In this document: positions 1-8,259 of the stretch, in pieces
Position numbering within the stretch: the first letter of the stretch is position 1
Layout: every line of letters begins with the position of its first letter
NCBI GenBank assembly: GCA_965215705.1
Contig: CBDCEE010000001.1
Location: forward strand, 1-41,384
DNA length: 41,384 nucleotides
Direction: 5' to 3'
Source: JAAXPZ01 sp965215705
Lineage (GTDB): Bacteria > Campylobacterota > Campylobacteria > Campylobacterales > Sulfurovaceae
Notes under the pieces: generated by a model
Told to the model about the DNA's origin: nothing
The model's database searches: none
Seen by the model: the letters and a program-made list of their open reading frames with translations, nothing else
Program-made: the position numbers and the translations under genes

Positions 1-581
1 ATCTCATCTCTAAGTCCATTAAACTTTGCCAATCTTCTTTTAGTATAACTCCAAAAGGATTCAATGCCATTTACATGAGACTTACCTCGCACAAACTCAT
101 CTTTGGAATGAAAGACCCTGTAGTGATCATAGCCATTAAGGACTAAGCCATCATAGGCTTTCCAACCATCAGTATGAATAGTACTTCCTTCAAGTATCTT
201 TCCCTCAATAATAGGCATGAGTTCAGCTCTCGAGCAGTTCTTGACTATTTGAACATAGACATTACCATCTCTTTTTAATAAGCCAAACACAGGTGTCTTT
301 CCTGCTGCACCTCTACCACGTTTTCCTCTTACTCTTTTGGCACCAAAGTAAGATTCATCTAATTCAAACTCTCCATCTTCAATATTGTTCTCTAGTAGAT
401 TCTGGTAGATGTATATGCGTAACTTTTGAAATAGCTTCTTACAAGTCGTATGAGATATGTTAGTTATCTTTGAGGTTTCATATGCATTTAGATCAAGTGA
501 AAAACACTTAATTAACTGCCTAAATTTACGCTCTGAAATGTGCGTACCTTTTGAGTACTTGTTTTTGTTCGGTGTAGTCAT
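1..581 (-). CDS. IS1595-family transposase, copy 1, 3' end outside window
   Basis: This fragment holds the first 193 or so residues of the 226-residue DDE transposase described at 2823-3503. It includes the HTH region and all three acidic residues expected for catalysis (Asp75, Asp138, Glu174). The stop codon lies beyond the left edge. No frameshift or internal stop is visible, so this copy is probably active. The start is placed by identity with the two complete copies. Confidence 0.9.
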   Translation of the reverse strand, partial: MTTPNKNKYSKGTHISERKFRQLIKCFSLDLNAYETSKITNISHTTCKKLFQKLRIYIYQNLLENNIEDGEFELDESYFGAKRVRGKRGRGAAGKTPVFGLLKRDGNVYVQIVKNCSRAELMPIIEGKILEGSTIHTDGWKAYDGLVLNGYDHYRVFHSKDEFVRGKSHVNGIESFWSYTKRRLAKFNGLRDE

Positions 582-622
582 GCTTTAAGATACCTTTTGG
601 ACTCTTAAAGTTTACTAGACCC
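1..622 (-). mobile_element. IS1595-family insertion sequence, copy 1 (cut by window edge)
   Basis: This is the right-hand 622 bp of a 736-bp element seen complete at 2809-3544 and 12771-13506; base 1 here matches base 2923 of copy 2. I see no differences from the other copies. It ends at 622 with the terminal repeat CTAGACCC. The flanking bases AATGTAA (623-629) should be repeated on the far side, outside the window. It sits inside the large lipoprotein gene, which reads in frame right up to the IS end. Confidence 0.93.
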
Positions 623-2805
623 AATGTAATATAGGAAACACCCATAGCAGGAGCTCCTGTTTTTACTTTAGGTGTCGCAGGGTCGTTGTCATGATCTACT
701 TCAGCAGGATAATTACATGTTCTGGCATTATACTGATTACTGCTAGAAATAAACTCAACTCCACAGTTACTCCCAGCAGATGATGCCCACCCAAAGTGAG
801 CATTTCTATACCACTCCGGAGCATTTTCATGATGTATTTCAAATGTTTTGAGTGTAGTGACATTTTTGTCTAGTGTATACAGCTCTGGTACACTTTTGAG
901 TCCTGTCGTTCTCAATGTGTGTTTTACTGCTTCGCCGATACGTGTCTTTGCACCTGTATCAGGCTGAATACCATCTAGATTAACCCACACCATGACATCT
1001 TTTCCTGAGAGATGATAGTCATACTTGTACTCCACTACGACAGTACCCTGATCATCCAATTGATACGTATCTGAAGCTGCGTTACCTGTCCACTCTCTAC
1101 CATCCTGACGGCATTGGTCCTGATAGTAGTTATGCCCAATAGCATAAGAGAGATCACTTCTATCACTTCCATAGTAATCATCTTCCAAATCTAGCACTGT
1201 ATCACTAATCGCTGTGAAGTCCCATTTTCCCATAGCTTCATAGTTCTTACCAGCACCAAAGATAACCAATTTATCCGTATTGGGACCTTCCGCATTTACA
1301 TATTTAAAAACGTCTGGACGCACTGTCGCCTCAAAGTGTGTCGTATGGGGATCACTGTCACTCTGGTTATCAAGAGAACCATTGGCCCATCCATTAGCTA
1401 TATCATTGCGTCCATAAAAAAGTCTCTTTGTTGTACTTGTCTCCGTATCAGACGCTTCTCTACCATCTACTGCATATCCTGCTATAGCTCCCAAGGAGAT
1501 ATAAGGTCTGGTATTGACATTGTTACCATATTCATCTGTAGCGGAGATAGCAAATTTTTCAATATACTTTGCTCTACCTGTATCCTGCTCTGTAGAGACA
1601 TAAGAGATACTGATCGCTGAAGGAGGTCCTGACATGACACGTACATTGATAATAGTCTCCAGTACTTTAGCATCACCATTGGCATCATTAAACTCAATTT
1701 TCGCTCTGATCGGTACGATCCCTGAAAGCTTTTTGGACTTCACAAAGAATGGACTGCTTTTAATATTTTGCAGTGTCATTGAATCTACCAGTGTATTGGT
1801 AGTAGTATCGTATAGCTGTGCTACCGATGCATTCTCTGTCTGTACGGTTATCTTGGTGATCGTAGCATCACTCGCTTCTAGATCACTACCATCACTCTTT
1901 TGTAAAACTACATTGAATGCTTTGGTCAACTCAGGTATACCCATACTAAAGTCATTATTTTGCGTAGAAACAACCATACGATAATCTATCGGCACATAGT
2001 TGTCCCCTGGTTGATAAACTATATTCATAGGTTGCCTGCTCTCCGGTGCACTGTTCTCAATATGGTAGAACTTGAAGACACTACCTAGATGATTGGTATC
2101 AATGAGTGCCTGCAGATTACTTGGGCCACTATAGTGAAAGAGTGCAATTCCCTGATCATTTACATCAACAGTATAAGAAGAGAACAGACCTACATCTACA
2201 CCTTCTAAAACTTCATTTGGAAGTTCTACCTTTACTTTCCCTTGAGTATATGGTGCAGTATCTTTAAAAACTTTAATAGCAATATCAAAATTCTGCCCAT
2301 TATTAGTCAATACTACCGTCTTCTGCGTGGTAGGTACAATCGCTATAGGAAGTGTGGTGTTGATATCTCCTGTTGTTGAACCACTCGTGTTGAAAAGCAA
2401 AATAAGAGGCTGTGAAATCGTATCATTATTTTCATCCATGAACTCAGCAGTCAACGTATATGCTACACCATTACCAGGTAATATCTCTGGAGAGGTATAC
2501 GTAAATTTAGCATAACCGTCTGCACCGGTTGATGCTTCATAGCTTGCTAGATCCCCATAAGTGTTACTAAAAACACGTATTTTAACAGTTTCACCTGCTA
2601 CAACTGAACTACCCTTTGCCAACTGTACTTCAAGATTATACGGCTTATTAATAACAGTTATCTCTGGTACTTTTACATTGGAGAAATAGTAATCACTATT
2701 CCCTGTGTTACCTCCACCACCAGAAGCAATAGCACTACTGTCATAGGTCACTGTCTCCGTTTTACTATGGGTTCCATCAGAGACCGTCTGCTCAAATGTC
2801 ATCAC
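526..2805 (-). pseudogene. Large Ig-like lipoprotein, middle fragment between two IS copies
   Basis: This reading frame has no natural start or stop of its own. It opens at the edge of IS copy 2 and its last 30 or so codons (526-622) are IS copy 1 sequence. The genuine part is 623-2808, about 727 residues. Removing IS copy 2 and one target repeat joins it in frame to the signal-peptide fragment at 3545-3911, giving at least 848 residues. The sequence is rich in Thr, Ser, Asn and Asp with beta-strand alternation. The N-terminal part (roughly the first 130 residues, starting after a GGGG linker) resembles a bacterial Ig-like (Big) domain, and two Cys lie near the end (SNCGVEF, ARTCNYP). The likely role is a surface-exposed lipoprotein with an adhesin-like or structural function; no enzymatic motif is seen. 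Confidence 0.8.
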
Positions 2806-2808
2806 ATA

Positions 2809-3544
2809 GGGTCTAGTAAACTTTAGAGGTTATTTGTTCGAAGATTCTTTAATAGTATAGCATAGATATCATTATGCCTATTGTTGAATCTAAACTCACT
2901 CTCCTTGAGATGGAGATAAAACATCTCATCTCTAAGTCCATTAAACTTTGCCAATCTTCTTTTAGTATAACTCCAAAAGGATTCAATGCCATTTACATGA
3001 GACTTACCTCGCACAAACTCATCTTTGGAATGAAAGACCCTGTAGTGATCATAGCCATTAAGGACTAAGCCATCATAGGCTTTCCAACCATCAGTATGAA
3101 TAGTACTTCCTTCAAGTATCTTTCCCTCAATAATAGGCATGAGTTCAGCTCTCGAGCAGTTCTTGACTATTTGAACATAGACATTACCATCTCTTTTTAA
3201 TAAGCCAAACACAGGTGTCTTTCCTGCTGCACCTCTACCACGTTTTCCTCTTACTCTTTTGGCACCAAAGTAAGATTCATCTAATTCAAACTCTCCATCT
3301 TCAATATTGTTCTCTAGTAGATTCTGGTAGATGTATATGCGTAACTTTTGAAATAGCTTCTTACAAGTCGTATGAGATATGTTAGTTATCTTTGAGGTTT
3401 CATATGCATTTAGATCAAGTGAAAAACACTTAATTAACTGCCTAAATTTACGCTCTGAAATGTGCGTACCTTTTGAGTACTTGTTTTTGTTCGGTGTAGT
3501 CATGCTTTAAGATACCTTTTGGACTCTTAAAGTTTACTAGACCC
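2809..3544 (-). mobile_element. IS1595-family insertion sequence, copy 2 (complete, 736 bp)
   Basis: The element is bounded by perfect 17-bp inverted repeats, GGGTCTAGTAAACTTTA at the left end and its complement at the right end. It is flanked by the 7-bp direct repeat TCACATA (2802-2808 and 3545-3551), which shows simple transposition. It carries one transposase gene and no passenger. It interrupts the lipoprotein gene between the codons for Val122 and the following Met. It is the same element as copies 1 and 3 in the same orientation. The lack of a zinc-ribbon region before the transposase domain suggests the short IS1016-like branch of the family; that subgroup is an inference. Confidence 0.95.
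2823..3503 (-). CDS. IS1595-family (ISXO2-like) DDE transposase
   Basis: The 226-residue protein catalyses cut-and-paste or copy-type movement of its own IS. Residues about 30-55 form a helix-turn-helix. The ISXO2-like catalytic domain follows, with the three acidic residues in typical settings: Asp75 in ELDESYFG, Asp138 in HTDGWKAYDG and Glu174 in HVNGIESFW. A basic RGKRGRGAAGK stretch lies between the first two. The protein is intact and identical to the copy at 12785-13465. The gene fills nearly the whole element and ends 14 bp from the left IS end. Transcription runs towards the downstream lipoprotein fragment, so it may drive some read-through of that fragment. Confidence 0.95.
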   Translation of the reverse strand: MTTPNKNKYSKGTHISERKFRQLIKCFSLDLNAYETSKITNISHTTCKKLFQKLRIYIYQNLLENNIEDGEFELDESYFGAKRVRGKRGRGAAGKTPVFGLLKRDGNVYVQIVKNCSRAELMPIIEGKILEGSTIHTDGWKAYDGLVLNGYDHYRVFHSKDEFVRGKSHVNGIESFWSYTKRRLAKFNGLRDEMFYLHLKESEFRFNNRHNDIYAILLKNLRTNNL

Positions 3545-3911
3545 TCACATATTTTCCAGGCGTACAGCTATTTTTAAAATTACCGGAGATATCAAGGGTC
3601 TCACTTGAACCAACATTACCCTTTAACTTCAAAGAGTTTGGTACATTGATACGATCTATTTCACATCCCTCAACACTAAGTAGTTTAAAGTCTTTCATGG
3701 TTACTGTATACTTACTACTTACTGTTTTAGTAACAGGAATATGTATCTCAAAATTCGTGTCACCTGTAGGTATCAGTGGTGCTGGACTCAGGGTAACAAC
3801 CTTGTCCGTTGCCCCCGCACTCCCGCCAGTATCTACTTTATCATTACTTCCACAACCACCAAGTATCAAGACCAGTGATGCAATCCATGCAAATAGTATT
3901 GTTTTCTTCAT
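3537..3911 (-). pseudogene. Large Ig-like lipoprotein, N-terminal fragment
   Basis: This is the 5' part of the gene continued at 623-2808. Residues 1-20 are a lipoprotein signal peptide with lipobox LGGC, the Cys being the predicted lipid attachment site, followed by a Gly/Ser/Asp linker. The native frame runs to codon 122 at 3546, after which IS copy 2 adds three codons and a TAG stop at 3537. A Shine-Dalgarno AGGGAG lies 6 bases before the ATG. The gene starts 23 bp after the stop of the beta-barrel gene at 3935-4492, so the two were probably co-transcribed. The truncated product would be a short lipoprotein lacking nearly all of the mature protein. Confidence 0.82.
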
Positions 3912-3934
3912 TCTAGCTCCCTGCTATCAAATTT

Positions 3935-4492
3935 TTAGTATAGATAGTTTACACCAAATACAACATTGCCTATATGGTCAAGTTCATCCGGTCCTGCAAA
4001 AGCATGTCTGTAGGCAACATCAAAGTCGATATTGTCAGAAACAGCTGCTGTGAAACCTACCTGCCCACCATAAGTAAAGCCATTAGCATCCTCTATGCCA
4101 GTAGTTTCATAGTTTGCATATCCACCATTGATTCCAATATAAGGTCTGAAAGATGTGGTATTGAAGTTAGAGGGCATTAGATAATAGTCTACCTGTATCA
4201 TACCCCTCTCATAGGTTTGATCATCGTCATCACTGTTAAAGTAATCGAGCACTACCATCGATCTCCATTGGGCATTTTGCGCACCAAGACGAAGACCAAA
4301 AGAGGCCCCGCTACCATCATGGTTTGGTTCACCAAATACAGGATCACCAGTATCACCCTGCACAAATGTACCCCCAAGCTCTACACCTATAAATACTTCA
4401 CTCTCCTCACTGATCTGACGTGTATTATCACCTGCATTTGCAAATGAACTTACTCCCAACATCAACGCTGTAACCATTACTTTTTTAAACAT
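3935..4492 (-). CDS. Outer-membrane beta-barrel protein
   Basis: The 185-residue protein has a cleavable signal peptide (MFKKVMVTALMLGVSSFANA) and then a small beta-barrel of alternating hydrophobic and polar strands. It ends with FGVNYLY, whose terminal aromatic residue is typical for outer-membrane barrels. Motifs such as IGVELGG, YIGINGGYANY and YGGQVGFT match the general OmpA/OmpW-like barrel fold; I do not recognise a specific family. I chose the ATG at 4492 rather than an upstream start at 4546 because it directly precedes the signal peptide and has AAGGAG 8 bases before it. It lies just before the IS-disrupted lipoprotein and probably shares its promoter, so the two may have worked at the same envelope site. 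Confidence 0.75.
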   Translation of the reverse strand: MFKKVMVTALMLGVSSFANAGDNTRQISEESEVFIGVELGGTFVQGDTGDPVFGEPNHDGSGASFGLRLGAQNAQWRSMVVLDYFNSDDDDQTYERGMIQVDYYLMPSNFNTTSFRPYIGINGGYANYETTGIEDANGFTYGGQVGFTAAVSDNIDFDVAYRHAFAGPDELDHIGNVVFGVNYLY

Positions 4493-4512
4493 CTTATGCT
4501 CCTTGTAGCAAT

Positions 4513-4538
4513 CTATTGCCGTACTTAAATGGCAATAG
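4513..4538 (-). promoter_or_regulatory. Inverted repeat in 5' region of the beta-barrel gene
   Basis: CTATTGCC (4513-4520) and GGCAATAG (4531-4538) form a perfect 8-bp inverted repeat with a 10-base spacer, about 20 bp before the start codon at 4492. It could be a repressor site or a 5'-UTR stem-loop. Upstream, 4539-4651 is AT-rich and holds poorly defined promoter candidates (for example TATAAA read on the minus strand near 4551) and no gene. Confidence 0.4.
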
Positions 4539-4651
4539 AATAACACATTTTATATTAATTAATCTTAAAAAGGATAGAATTATTAAAAAAGGCTGCTTTA
4601 TATGGGGTTTTTAAGAACTATATGAAACAAACATAGTAACAAAAAAGAAAG

Positions 4652-4728
4652 TGGTAGCAAGAGGGGAACTCGAATCCCCGACCTCCGGCTTATGAGACCA
4701 GCGCTCTAACCAGCTGAGCTACCTTGCC
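4652..4728 (-). tRNA. tRNA-Met (CAT anticodon), elongator type
   Basis: The 77-nt cloverleaf includes an encoded CCA end. On the minus strand it begins GGCAAGG and pairs with the 3' strand UCUUGCU, with one G-U at the first pair. The D arm is GCTC/GAGC. The anticodon stem-loop is CTGGT-CTCATAA-GCCGG with anticodon CAT, and the T arm is GGGGA-TTCGAGT-TCCCC. The anticodon stem lacks the three consecutive G-C pairs of an initiator tRNA. A CAT anticodon could also belong to the lysidine-modified Ile tRNA; elongator Met is favoured by overall similarity. A T-rich run follows the 3' end and may stop transcription. Confidence 0.9.
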
Positions 4729-4879
4729 ACTTTATAAAAGAGACGGAATGTTACCAAAATAAAGATTAATCTTTACCAAAAGATAGAAAAAATCTTCATA
4801 ATATATAGATATAACAATTATCAACTAAATAAACTTTAGTCTATCTGACTCATATTTTTAAAGAAAATAGCTATTTTTA

Positions 4880-4908
4880 TTGACTTTTTTAGAAAAAATG
4901 ACTAAAAT
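4880..4908 (+). promoter_or_regulatory. sigma-70-type promoter of groES-groEL
   Basis: TTGACT (4880-4885) and TAAAAT (4903-4908) are separated by 17 bp and end 39 bp before the groES start. No CIRCE-type inverted repeat (TTAGCACTC with spacer) is visible between the tRNA and groES, so HrcA control through that element is not supported here. Confidence 0.7.
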
Positions 4909-4947
4909 ACCATTTCATAAATTAAACCAACCATATAAGGAGAAGCA

Positions 4948-5214
4948 ATGACTTTTCAACCATTAGCAAACAGAGTATTGGTAGAGCGTGAAGAGGAAGT
5001 CACTACGACTGCCTCAGGGATTATTATTCCGGACACAGCCAAAGAGAAGCCCCTACAGGGCAAAGTGATCGCCACAGGGCCTGACGCACAGGATGAGGGC
5101 ATCAGTGATGGTGACACTATCGTATTTGGAAAATACGGTGGCACAGAGATCACACTTGATGGCGCAGAGTACCTCATCCTCAACAGTGATGATATTCTTG
5201 GCATTCTAAAATAA
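4948..5214 (+). CDS. groES: Co-chaperonin GroES (Hsp10)
   Basis: The 88-residue protein is of the usual length and forms the heptameric lid of the GroEL chamber in the cytoplasm. N-terminal PLANRVLVERE and the mobile loop with ASGIIIPDTAKEK, which contacts GroEL, are clear. The C-terminal half carries the usual VVFGKYGGTEI-like core strand (here IVFGKYGGTEITLDG) and ends DILGILK. AAGGAGA lies 5-11 bases before the ATG. groEL starts 26 bp downstream with its own Shine-Dalgarno, so the pair forms one operon from the promoter at 4880-4908. Confidence 0.98.
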   Translation: MTFQPLANRVLVEREEEVTTTASGIIIPDTAKEKPLQGKVIATGPDAQDEGISDGDTIVFGKYGGTEITLDGAEYLILNSDDILGILK

Positions 5215-5240
5215 TACAAAATATATATAAAGGATAGACA

Positions 5241-6875
5241 ATGGCAAAAGAAATATTTTTTTCAGACAAAGCAAGAAACGGACTTTATAGCGGTGTATGC
5301 AAACTAGCAGATGCAGTCAAAGTAACCATGGGACCAAGAGGTCGTAATGTACTGATACAAAAAAGCTTTGGTGCTCCAAGCATCACCAAAGATGGTGTCT
5401 CCGTAGCACGTGAGATTGAACTGGATGATGCCCTAGAGAATATGGGTGCACAACTGGTCAAAGAGGTGGCAAGCAACACCGCAGATGAAGCAGGTGACGG
5501 TACCACTACAGCCACTGTTTTGGCGCAAGCGATCTTCCAGGAAGGGCTACGAAATATCACAGCAGGTGCCAATCCTATCGAAGTCAAAAGAGGGATGGAC
5601 AAGGCAACCACTGCAATCATCGAAGAGCTCAGATTACTGAGCCAAGAGGTAAAAGACAAAAAAGAGATCGCACAGGTAGCCACTATCTCTGCCAATTCTG
5701 ACGAAAAGATAGGTAACCTTATCGCAGAGGCTATGGAAAAAGTAGGCAAGGATGGCGTCATCACAGTCGAAGAGGCTAAAGGGATCAATGATGAGCTAGA
5801 CGTAGTAGAGGGTATGCAGTTTGACAGAGGCTATCTCTCTCCTTACTTTATCACCAATTCTGAGAAGATGACCACTGAGTTTGAAAATCCTCTGATTCTC
5901 ATCACTGATGGCAAAATCACTTCACTGAAAGATCTCGTACCTCTGCTCGAAAAATCTCAGCAGAGTGGTAGACCTCTACTGATCATCGCCGATGATGTAG
6001 AAGGTGAAGCACTCACTACACTGGTACTCAACAGACTCAAGGGTGTGCTCAACATCGCAGCAGTCAAAGCACCAGGCTTTGGTGACCGCAAAAAAGAGAT
6101 GCTCAAAGACATCGCAATCCTTACTGGCGGTACACTGATCACAGATGAGCTTGGTCTTTCACTAGAAAAAGCAACCCTAGATCAGTTGGGACAAGCAGCC
6201 AGAATCGTTGTAGACAAAGACAACACTACGATCGTTGACGGCAAAGGTGACGCAGCAGCAGTAGAAGCCAGAGTAATCGAGATCAGAACACAGGCAGAAG
6301 CCAGCACCAGTGAGTACGACAAAGAGAAGCTCCAGGAGCGTCTAGCCAAGCTCTCTGGCGGTGTTGCCGTCATCAAAGTAGGTGCAGCCACAGAGACAGA
6401 GATGAAAGAGAAAAAAGACAGAGTCGACGATGCACTCTCTGCAACAAAAGCAGCGGTAGATGAGGGTATCATCATCGGTGGTGGTGCAGCGCTGGTCAAA
6501 GCAGGCAATCATGTCAACCTCACACTCGAAGGAGATGAAGCCGTAGGGTATGAGATCATCCTCAGAGCCATCAAGGCACCGATCAAGCAGATCGCAGCCA
6601 ATGCAGGGTTTGATGCAGGTGTCGTTGCTGACAAAGTAGCCAGCTCCAATGATAAGACCTATGGCTTCAATGCAGCCAATGGTGAGTATGTGAATATGCT
6701 AGAAGCAGGTATTATCGATCCACTCAAAGTGGCCAGAGTAGCCTTGCAGAATGCCACTTCAGTATCCAGCCTTCTCCTCACCACAGAGGCAACGATCTCT
6801 GATATCAAAGAGGACAAAGTAGCTGCAGCCCCTATGCCTGACATGGGTGGTATGGGCGGAATGGGAATGATGTAA
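5241..6875 (+). CDS. groEL: Chaperonin GroEL (Hsp60)
   Basis: The 544-residue ATP-dependent folding chamber subunit is of normal length. Visible landmarks are TMGPRGRNV (residues 29-37), the nucleotide-contact Asp51 in KDGV, the ATP/Mg motif GDGTTT (85-90) and the Gly/Met-rich tail GGMGGMGMM. It is the second gene of the groE operon. Its end faces the end of xseA, and the 48-bp gap contains a strong hairpin at 6891-6910 that may stop transcription from either side. Codon use is less AT-rich than in the accessory genes at 10-13 kb, as expected for a highly expressed core gene. Confidence 0.99.
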   Translation: MAKEIFFSDKARNGLYSGVCKLADAVKVTMGPRGRNVLIQKSFGAPSITKDGVSVAREIELDDALENMGAQLVKEVASNTADEAGDGTTTATVLAQAIFQEGLRNITAGANPIEVKRGMDKATTAIIEELRLLSQEVKDKKEIAQVATISANSDEKIGNLIAEAMEKVGKDGVITVEEAKGINDELDVVEGMQFDRGYLSPYFITNSEKMTTEFENPLILITDGKITSLKDLVPLLEKSQQSGRPLLIIADDVEGEALTTLVLNRLKGVLNIAAVKAPGFGDRKKEMLKDIAILTGGTLITDELGLSLEKATLDQLGQAARIVVDKDNTTIVDGKGDAAAVEARVIEIRTQAEASTSEYDKEKLQERLAKLSGGVAVIKVGAATETEMKEKKDRVDDALSATKAAVDEGIIIGGGAALVKAGNHVNLTLEGDEAVGYEIILRAIKAPIKQIAANAGFDAGVVADKVASSNDKTYGFNAANGEYVNMLEAGIIDPLKVARVALQNATSVSSLLLTTEATISDIKEDKVAAAPMPDMGGMGGMGMM

Positions 6876-6890
6876 CCTCATCCCCCCTAA

Positions 6891-6910
6891 GGTGCGTTTA
6901 CCGACGCACC
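6891..6910. repeat. REP-like palindrome between groEL and xseA
   Basis: GGTGCGTTTACCGACGCACC forms a 7-bp G+C-rich stem (8 with a wobble pair). It differs at only two positions from the palindrome at 8194-8213 on the other side of xseA. The GGTGCGTT...AACGCACC core resembles REP-type palindromes found in many bacterial genomes. It lies between two converging genes and may act as a two-way transcription stop, but no T-run follows on either strand. Confidence 0.65.
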
Positions 6911-6923
6911 ATTCTTCATACCC

Positions 6924-8180
6924 CTATAGTTTCTTTTTCTCCAATGCTTTTACACTCACTTTTATCTTATCATTTACTAGATCAAACACCTCACCTATCT
7001 CTATGGCATCCAAGGGCACTTTTTTACCCTCTTTATTGATCTGAGCCCAAGATTCTCTGGTTTTCTGATGAGGGTTGGAAAGTTCAAAACGGCCGAAGAT
7101 ACTCTCTGTCTCTTTGGTTACATTTCGCAGGATAAACCCCATCGTATCTTCCAGTTTGTCAGAGAGAGGCAGGGTTATGGTTTCAAACTGGGATAACCGA
7201 TACTGCATCGTCTGTGCAAAATCAGAAGCCAGTCCCTTAAACTGTCTATGCAATGCATCCAATCGGTTGATTAATGAAAAGCGGGAAAGCTCCGCATAAA
7301 GGCTCTCTGACTGCTGGGATTTATGAGAGAGGAGTTGCATGATCCTGCGCTGGTACTGCTCTACTCTCTCATCCAGCGTATAAAGCATCTCATTGCCATC
7401 AGGCAGTATCATCTCCATCGCCGCACTTGGCGTAGGGGCTCGCAAGTCTGCCACAAAATCAGAGATCATCGTATCCACTTCATGCCCCACAGCACTCACC
7501 ACTGGGGTGACTGCCTCATGGATGGCCTCGGCTACGATCTCTTCGTTAAATGCCCAGAGGTCTTCGCTACTGCCCCCTCCTCTACCTATCACCACGATAT
7601 CTACACCCAAGCCATCTGCATAGGCAATCGCACGGGCGATCTCCCCCGCTGCTCTCTCTCCCTGTACCAAGACATCGATCACAGTGATCTCCACTGTTGC
7701 CCAGCGCTTTTGTGCGACTTTGAGCATATCTTGGAGTGCAGCACTGTTGGCTGCGGTGACGATAGCTATCTTGGAGGGGTATTTTGGGAGGGGTATTTTG
7801 GTATGCGCATCAAAGTAGCCTTTGGTTTTGAGCTTGGCTTTGAGCTGCTCAAAAGCCACTGCCAAGGCACCTTTACCATAGGGTTCGACATGCGTAGCGA
7901 TAAACTGGTACTCTCCTCTAGGGGTATAGACCCCTACAGAGCCCTCGATGACGATATGCTCTCCTTTGACCAGCTCAAACTTGAGCTTGGAGACAGAAGA
8001 TTTCCACATCACACACTTGAGGGTACTCTTGTCATCCTTGATAGAGAAGTAGAGATGCCCACTAGAGGCATAGGTCACCTGTGCGATCTCTCCCTCGACC
8101 ATGATATGCATAAAGGTGGCTTCGAGGAGGGATTTGATCTTGGTGTTGAGAGAGCTTACACTCATGAGATTTTGTGACAT
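6924..8180 (-). CDS. xseA: Exodeoxyribonuclease VII large subunit
   Basis: The protein is about 418 residues and is the catalytic subunit of Exo VII, which degrades single-stranded DNA with the small subunit XseB (not in this window). An N-terminal OB-fold (about the first 95 residues, including EGEIAQVTYASSGHLYFSIKD) is followed by the catalytic core with ATAANSAALQDML-like sequence and the conserved GRGGGSSEDLWAFN, then a long helical C-terminal region. A longer frame opens at 8207, but that start would lie within the REP-like palindrome. The ATG at 8180 has GAGG about 5 bases upstream and is preferred; 8165 is a further option. It follows ubiE on the same strand, separated by the paired palindromes. 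Confidence 0.95.
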   Translation of the reverse strand: MSQNLMSVSSLNTKIKSLLEATFMHIMVEGEIAQVTYASSGHLYFSIKDDKSTLKCVMWKSSVSKLKFELVKGEHIVIEGSVGVYTPRGEYQFIATHVEPYGKGALAVAFEQLKAKLKTKGYFDAHTKIPLPKYPSKIAIVTAANSAALQDMLKVAQKRWATVEITVIDVLVQGERAAGEIARAIAYADGLGVDIVVIGRGGGSSEDLWAFNEEIVAEAIHEAVTPVVSAVGHEVDTMISDFVADLRAPTPSAAMEMILPDGNEMLYTLDERVEQYQRRIMQLLSHKSQQSESLYAELSRFSLINRLDALHRQFKGLASDFAQTMQYRLSQFETITLPLSDKLEDTMGFILRNVTKETESIFGRFELSNPHQKTRESWAQINKEGKKVPLDAIEIGEVFDLVNDKIKVSVKALEKKKL

Positions 8181-8188
8181 TTGAACCT

Positions 8189-8259
8189 CGTAGGGTGCGT
8201 TTGCCAACGCACCTTTATTATATATTCTTACTTTGGTGTGTTGGCAAACACACCCTACG
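8189..8259. repeat. Paired REP-like palindromes between ubiE and xseA
   Basis: Two small palindromes, GGTGCGTTTGCCAACGCACC (8194-8213) and GGTGTGTTGGCAAACACACC (8235-8254), are arranged head to head. Together they form a larger inverted repeat with outer arms CGTAGGGTG (8189-8197) and CACCCTACG (8251-8259). The right arm touches the ubiE stop codon at 8260 and the left arm ends 8 bp before the xseA start. RNA from ubiE could fold either as two short hairpins or as one long stem, which could limit read-through into xseA. No transposase of the REP-associated type is in the window. Confidence 0.75.

Noticed and set aside
526..622. C-terminal 30 or so residues of the lipoprotein fragment
   Set aside because: They are translated from the IS end and are not part of the original protein.
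1..3544. A true composite transposon made by IS copies 1 and 2
   Set aside because: Copy 2 has its own target duplication and the gene reads in frame across it, so a separate insertion explains the data; the left flank of copy 1 is not visible.
4729..4947. CIRCE/HrcA site before groES
   Set aside because: No TTAGCACTC-type inverted repeat can be seen; only a standard promoter is supported.
7323..8177. 284-codon plus-strand open frame
   Set aside because: It lies wholly opposite xseA, has no ribosome site, and its product resembles no family.
8194..8254. CRISPR-like repeats near xseA
   Set aside because: There are only two short palindromes in opposite orientation, with no spacer-repeat periodicity and no cas genes.
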